Below are positions 60,437 to 64,000 of a stretch of 64,000 nt of DNA, in pieces. How positions within the stretch are numbered: the stretch's first letter is position 1; each line of letters opens with the position of its first letter. Source of the stretch: Cellvibrionaceae bacterium (GTDB lineage Bacteria; Pseudomonadota; Gammaproteobacteria; Pseudomonadales; Cellvibrionaceae); the NCBI GenBank assembly GCA_024707385.1, contig JANPZW010000008.1, positions 248,001 to 312,000 on the forward strand, in the 5' to 3' direction. The position numbers were made by a program, and so were the translations under genes. Below the pieces are notes generated by a model. That model saw only the letters and a program-made list of their open reading frames with translations, did not search any database and had not been told where the DNA came from.

Positions 60437-60451
60437 TGTTCTTAGAACAGC
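60437..60451. repeat. short perfect palindrome after pyrB
   Basis: CTGTTCTTAGAACAG, a 7-bp inverted repeat around one base, 12 bp after the pyrB stop. There is no T-run, so it is a weak terminator candidate at best. In the minus direction it contains the stop codon of the oldest-looking repeat copy (ATGCTGTTCTAA). Confidence 0.5.
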
Positions 60452-60612
60452 ATGCGATTGAGCTTATCTATGAGCTTTTATAGTCGCGTATTCAGACGTT
60501 AAATAGATCTCAGAAGAGCATACGATTGAGCTTATCTATCAGCTTTTATGGTTGACGTATTCAGACGTTAAATAGATCTCAGAAGAGCATACGATTGAGC
60601 TTGTCTATCAGC
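60449..60612. repeat. tandem direct repeats (68-69 bp period) covering the 3' end of the GGDEF gene
   Basis: Three copies of AGCAT(A/G)CGATTGAGCTT(A/G)T begin at 60449, 60517 and 60586. The linking AT-rich part (GTATTCAGACGTTAAATAGA) occurs twice. In the minus direction each copy can encode the protein end KLNRMLF plus a stop. The regulator gene has thus been duplicated at its tail, and only the first copy is translated. Confidence 0.9.
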
Positions 60613-61856
60613 TCCTGGGGCGGGTCGAGATCGGCGTAGCAGCCGTCCACTTCGAGGCCGAGGCTGTGCCAGCGCTCGAGGTTGTTGCAGGTGATCAGCA
60701 GCGGAATCTGCCCGGTGTTGCAGTCCTCGCGCAGACGGCGGATGGTGGTAATGGCATCGTCGCCGCTCAATTGCTCATCCAGAACAATCACATCCGGCCG
60801 GTTGCGCCGCGCCAGCGCCAGGGCTTCTTGACCGGAGCGCGCTTGCAGCAGTGCGAAGTAGTGCTTGAGCTTGCCATCAATCCCACGCGCCAGGCGGCCA
60901 CTGTTATCGGCAACCAGTATGCGTACCCTCGGACTGAAGAGTTTGACTGTCACCCGGTTGCGACCGGCCTGTTTGGAGGCGTAGAGCGCCTTGTCGGCGG
61001 CGTGGATCTGATCACGCAGGTGAGTGCCCGCGGTGTGGTTGATCACCGCGCCGCCGATGCTGACGGTGATATGAGTGGCGGTAGGGGATTCGCGGTGGCG
61101 GATATTGAGCGCCGCCACGTTCTGTCGAATGCGCTCGGCCACATGAAAGGCGCCTTCCTCCCGGGTGTCGGTCAGAACCGCGATAAATTCTTCACCACCA
61201 TAGCGCGCGACTATGTCACCGGGGCGGCCGAGGCTCTGCATGATGGCGTCGGCGACCTTGATGATGCAGTCGTCCCCGGCCACATGGCCGTAACAATCGT
61301 TATAAAGCTTGAAGTGATCAATATCCATGATCAGGATGGCCAGCGCCTCATGGTTGCGCGCCGCCTGCTTCCAGGCGTTTTCGGCGCGGTCATCAAAGGT
61401 GCGGCGGTTGAACAGATGGGTCAGGCTGTCGCGTTCGCTCAGTTCCACCAGGCTCTGGTTGAGTCGCTGCAGCTCATCGCGCATGGCGATGATGCGCTCC
61501 ATAGCGCGGATCTTGGCGACCAGAATGGTTTCGCTGACGGGTTTGATCAGATAGTCGTCGCCGCCGACGTCTATGCCACGGCGCAGGTCTTCTTCCTCAT
61601 TCTTGCCGGTAACGAAAATGATCGGCAGCCAGAGGTCATCTTTCTCCAGCCATTCACGGATAAGGCGCGTGGTTTCAAAGCCGTCCAGACCGGGCATCTC
61701 CACATCCATCACGATCATGTCCACCCGCTTGGCGTCGAACATCTGCAGGGCTTCTTCACCGTTGTTGGCGACGATTGGATGATGGCCGGCATTACGGATG
61801 TACTGGCACATGGCATGCCTGAGAGTAGCGCTGTCTTCGACGATCAGAATATTCAT
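60579..61856 (-). CDS. response regulator with REC-GGDEF-REC architecture (diguanylate cyclase)
   Basis: About 425 residues from ATG 61856 (MNILIVEDSATLRHAMCQYI). The first receiver domain has the phospho-acceptor VDMIVMDVEMPGLDGFETTR. The GGDEF domain (about 170-300) has active-site YGGEEFIAVLTDTREEGAFH, a GGEEF variant compatible with c-di-GMP synthesis. A second receiver follows (PDVIVLDEQLSGDDAITTIR) and reaches the C-terminus KLNRMLF. A longer frame to 62096 lacks family support. No partner kinase is adjacent. It is divergent from the acyltransferase gene. Confidence 0.93.
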   Translation of the reverse strand: MNILIVEDSATLRHAMCQYIRNAGHHPIVANNGEEALQMFDAKRVDMIVMDVEMPGLDGFETTRLIREWLEKDDLWLPIIFVTGKNEEEDLRRGIDVGGDDYLIKPVSETILVAKIRAMERIIAMRDELQRLNQSLVELSERDSLTHLFNRRTFDDRAENAWKQAARNHEALAILIMDIDHFKLYNDCYGHVAGDDCIIKVADAIMQSLGRPGDIVARYGGEEFIAVLTDTREEGAFHVAERIRQNVAALNIRHRESPTATHITVSIGGAVINHTAGTHLRDQIHAADKALYASKQAGRNRVTVKLFSPRVRILVADNSGRLARGIDGKLKHYFALLQARSGQEALALARRNRPDVIVLDEQLSGDDAITTIRRLREDCNTGQIPLLITCNNLERWHSLGLEVDGCYADLDPPQELIDKLNRMLF

Positions 61857-62052
61857 GCAGGGTGCTGGCTCATCCGGGGGTCCAGTTTTGAAAGGCCCGT
61901 TTGGAATATAGCACAGGCTTTCGCCAGCGAATGCTTCGCATTGCACAGTCCGAAGCCCCTGCAGAACCGCCCGTCGGGGCGGGACAAAAGTGGAAATCCG
62001 GGGAAGTTTTCTGTATTTTGTGCCGTCATTTTTTCCCCGGTCCGACCGTTTT
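61857..62052. promoter_or_regulatory. divergent region GGDEF regulator / acyltransferase
   Basis: About 195 bp, moderately GC-rich. Both promoters must lie here. No recognised operator. Confidence 0.35.
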
Positions 62053-63276
62053 ATGTCCATTTCGCTTGAGTCTGGCACTGCCGAATTCGATGACATACGC
62101 CCTTATGACGACAGCGAAGTGCGCCCCACCATTGAGCGCCTGCTAAATGATAGGGAGTTTCTGGACACGGTTGCCCGGCTCAAGGCGCCGCGCCTGAGCC
62201 GCTGGTTTGCGCCACTGCTACGGCCCCTGGTGCGCAGGGCGCTGCGCAAGGAAACCGCTGGCGTCATGACGGTCGACGATTTCCAGCAGCGTTTGGAAAA
62301 GTACGTGCGCCAGTTGTTGGATGACACCGTGACCGAGCTGACCATTTCCGGGCTCGACCACCTCACACCTGGCAAAGCCTATTGCTTCATCAGCAATCAT
62401 CGGGATATCGCCATGGATCCCGCCTTTGTCAATTGGACGCTGTACCACAACGGCTTCCAGACTCTGCGCATCGCGATTGGGGACAACCTGCTCACCAAGC
62501 CCTTCGCCTCGGATCTGATGCGCCTCAACAAGAGCTTTATCGTCAACCGCTCGGCCACGGCACCCAGGGAAAAGCTCAAGGCTGCACGCAAGCTGTCGGG
62601 CTATATCCACCATTCGGTGGTCAAGGATAACGCCAATATCTGGATCGCCCAGCGCGAAGGGCGGGCCAAAGACGGCGTCGACAGAACCAACCCCGCCATC
62701 GTCAGCATGCTGGCCATGTCGCGCGCCAAGCCGGAGAGTTTTGGCGACTTCCTCTCCCGCGCGAACATAGTGCCGGTGTCCATTTCTTACGAGTGGGATC
62801 CCTGCGATGAATTTAAGGCGCGGGAGCTGACGATCCTCAAGCGCGACGGCCGCTATGAGAAGGCCGAGCACGAGGATGTGCGCTCCATCGCCAAAGGCAT
62901 CTCCGGCTTCAAAGGTCGTGTGCATCTGGCCTTTGGCGAGCCATTATCCAGCGCGATTGCCGACGTGGACGAGGCGGTGGAAGTGATCGACCGGGCGATC
63001 CTGAGCAACTATGTGCTCCACGCCAGCAACTGCGCCGCTTATGAAATGATCGAGCGCAAATCACCCAAAGTGCCCGTTGGCGCCGATGGCCGTCTGTTTA
63101 CAGAAACCGACGCCACTGAAGCGCGCCGTCAGTTGCAGGAGCGCCTGGATACCTGTGAGCCGCAGTGGCGGGACATGTTGGTGCGCATCTACGCCAATCC
63201 GGTCTACACCAAGCTCAATGCGGAGCAGCAGGGGCCCTCCTCTCACATGGACGACCGCCCCGCCGCGCAGGTCTGA
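62053..63276 (+). CDS. PlsC/PlsB-like glycerol-phosphate acyltransferase family protein
   Basis: 407 residues from ATG 62053 (MSISLESGTAEFDDIRPYDD). The acyltransferase motif I is YCFISNHRDIAMDPAFVNWT, the HX4D catalytic pair. Motif III-like IWIAQREGRAKDGVDRTNPA and IVPVSISYEWDPCDEFKARE follow. It is probably membrane-associated and transfers acyl groups to a phosphoglycerol acceptor. The exact substrate is not clear, and it is longer than typical PlsC (about 245 residues). The dinG-like gene starts two bases after its stop. Confidence 0.88.
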   Translation: MSISLESGTAEFDDIRPYDDSEVRPTIERLLNDREFLDTVARLKAPRLSRWFAPLLRPLVRRALRKETAGVMTVDDFQQRLEKYVRQLLDDTVTELTISGLDHLTPGKAYCFISNHRDIAMDPAFVNWTLYHNGFQTLRIAIGDNLLTKPFASDLMRLNKSFIVNRSATAPREKLKAARKLSGYIHHSVVKDNANIWIAQREGRAKDGVDRTNPAIVSMLAMSRAKPESFGDFLSRANIVPVSISYEWDPCDEFKARELTILKRDGRYEKAEHEDVRSIAKGISGFKGRVHLAFGEPLSSAIADVDEAVEVIDRAILSNYVLHASNCAAYEMIERKSPKVPVGADGRLFTETDATEARRQLQERLDTCEPQWRDMLVRIYANPVYTKLNAEQQGPSSHMDDRPAAQV

Positions 63277-63278
63277 CG

Positions 63279-64000
63279 ATGCTGGGAGACGCGGTCAAAC
63301 AGGCCATTCAATCCAGCTATTCCCGCTTTCTCAAGTCACGGCAGCTCAATCCCCGTTACGGCCAGAAACTGATGATCGCCGCCATCGCCCGCGCGCTGGG
63401 CGGCATCCGTCTGGACGATGAGGCTAAACGCACTGGAGATGGTCATATCTGCGTGGTGGAGGCGGGCACCGGCACCGGCAAAACCGTCGCCTATCTGCTC
63501 GCCACCCTGCCGGCGGCTAAGGCGCTCGGCAAAAAAGTGGTGGTGTCCACCGCGACTGTCGCTCTGCAAGAGCAGATCGTCTTCAAGGATCTGCCGGACG
63601 TTAAACAGCACAGCGGTCTCGACTTCCACTACGGTCTCGTCAAAGGGCGCGGCCGCTATCTCTGCCTCAGCAAACTCGACCGGATTCTCGCCGACGGCCA
63701 CGAAGAACTGCTGTTTCTCTACGATGACGCCAGCGCCGGCGTGTCGCCGCAGGACAAAGCGCTCTACCAGACCATGATGGACAAACTGGCGGAAAGCCGC
63801 TGGGACGGCGACCGCGACAGCTGGCCGGAGGAGCTGCCCCAGGCGGCGTGGTCGCGGGTGACCACGGATCACCGTCAGTGCACCGGGCGGCGCTGCAGTT
63901 TTGTCCGCCAGTGCGCGTTTTTCAAAGCGCGGGATTCCCTCGACGAAATGGATTGCATCGTTGCCAACCACGATCTGGTGCTGGCGGATCTGGCCCTCGG
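63279..64000 (+). CDS. dinG: DinG-like ATP-dependent DNA helicase (5' part, continues beyond the window)
   Basis: 240 codons visible from ATG 63279 (MLGDAVKQAIQSSYSRFLKS), open at the right edge. Walker A is VVEAGTGTGKTVAYLLA, and STATVALQEQIVFKDLPDV is motif Ia. Cysteines in KGRGRYLCLSKLD, CTGRRCSFVRQC fit the XPD/DinG [4Fe-4S] cluster domain. IVANHDLVLADL is the region after it. 5'-3' helicase that resolves R-loops and other structures. Confidence 0.92.
   Translation, partial: MLGDAVKQAIQSSYSRFLKSRQLNPRYGQKLMIAAIARALGGIRLDDEAKRTGDGHICVVEAGTGTGKTVAYLLATLPAAKALGKKVVVSTATVALQEQIVFKDLPDVKQHSGLDFHYGLVKGRGRYLCLSKLDRILADGHEELLFLYDDASAGVSPQDKALYQTMMDKLAESRWDGDRDSWPEELPQAAWSRVTTDHRQCTGRRCSFVRQCAFFKARDSLDEMDCIVANHDLVLADLAL

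Noticed and set aside
60666..62069. 467-codon open frame antisense to the GGDEF regulator
   Set aside because: Same reason: no motif, and the minus strand carries clear REC and GGDEF domains.

Overview
The window looks like chromosomal DNA of a free-living, aerobic, polysaccharide-handling gammaproteobacterium, most likely Cellvibrionales-like or close to the pseudomonads. The grounds are the order rnf - metG - mrp - dcd, the RnfABCDGE set, the minor type IV pilin set pilV-pilW-pilX-pilY1, an OxyR/AhpCF pair, SelO, and secreted parallel-beta-helix proteins. The lineage is inferred from gene content, not from a marker alignment. I found no rRNA, tRNA, CRISPR array, insertion sequence or prophage.

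Layout. 1-2685 (minus): RND efflux pump (transporter cut by the window edge) and its periplasmic adaptor. 2906-8813 (minus): rnfABCDGE electron-transport operon. 9065-9847: TauE/SafE exporter. 9907-13571 (minus): two related secreted beta-helix proteins. 13921-21819: housekeeping block (metG, mrp/apbC, dcd, a membrane protein, carbonic anhydrase, sbcB, a small unknown, a pirin). 21821-24762 (minus): a GFA-like protein, a YCII/GyrI-type fusion, a DGPF/YCII protein and an ECF42-type sigma factor. 25007-26797: a secreted NodB-type deacetylase and an unknown AT-rich membrane protein. 26585-39789: malate synthase G facing a long purine-degradation cluster. 39848-44721: selO, ahpFC and oxyR. 44787-46589: a structured leader or small RNA with a nine-codon ORF, then rtcB and a small basic protein. 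46534-53783 (minus): pilV-W-X-Y1. 54323-63276: sulfurtransferase, adenine deaminase, topoisomerase IB, DUF2971-like protein, pyrB, a REC-GGDEF-REC regulator and an acyltransferase. 63279 to the end: a partial dinG-like helicase.

How the genes work together. The purine cluster reads as one plus-strand unit. GuaD (guanine to xanthine) and XdhABC (hypoxanthine/xanthine to urate) feed PuuD (urate to 5-hydroxyisourate), UraH and UraD (to allantoin), allantoicase (allantoate to ureidoglycolate) and AllA (ureidoglycolate to glyoxylate plus urea). The divergent malate synthase G can take the glyoxylate into central metabolism, and adenine deaminase further on supplies hypoxanthine. The allantoinase step and a permease are not in the window.

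Data quality. At least thirteen genes are broken by single-base indels, nearly all in homopolymer runs: the first beta-helix gene, rnfG twice, pirin, the YCII-GyrI fusion, probably the membrane protein at 26006, selO, oxyR, the small gene after rtcB, pilY1, pilX, adenine deaminase, and topoisomerase IB three times. Undoing one base per site restores family-like proteins of whole-codon length. I therefore read them mainly as sequencing or assembly errors, and I annotate the full gene span in each case.

The most promising unexplained element is the rtcB leader region (44787-45001). It has a consensus sigma70 promoter, a mini-ORF enclosed in a hairpin, a second hairpin, and a strong intrinsic terminator with a possible competing anti-terminator, all just upstream of an RNA-repair ligase gene.
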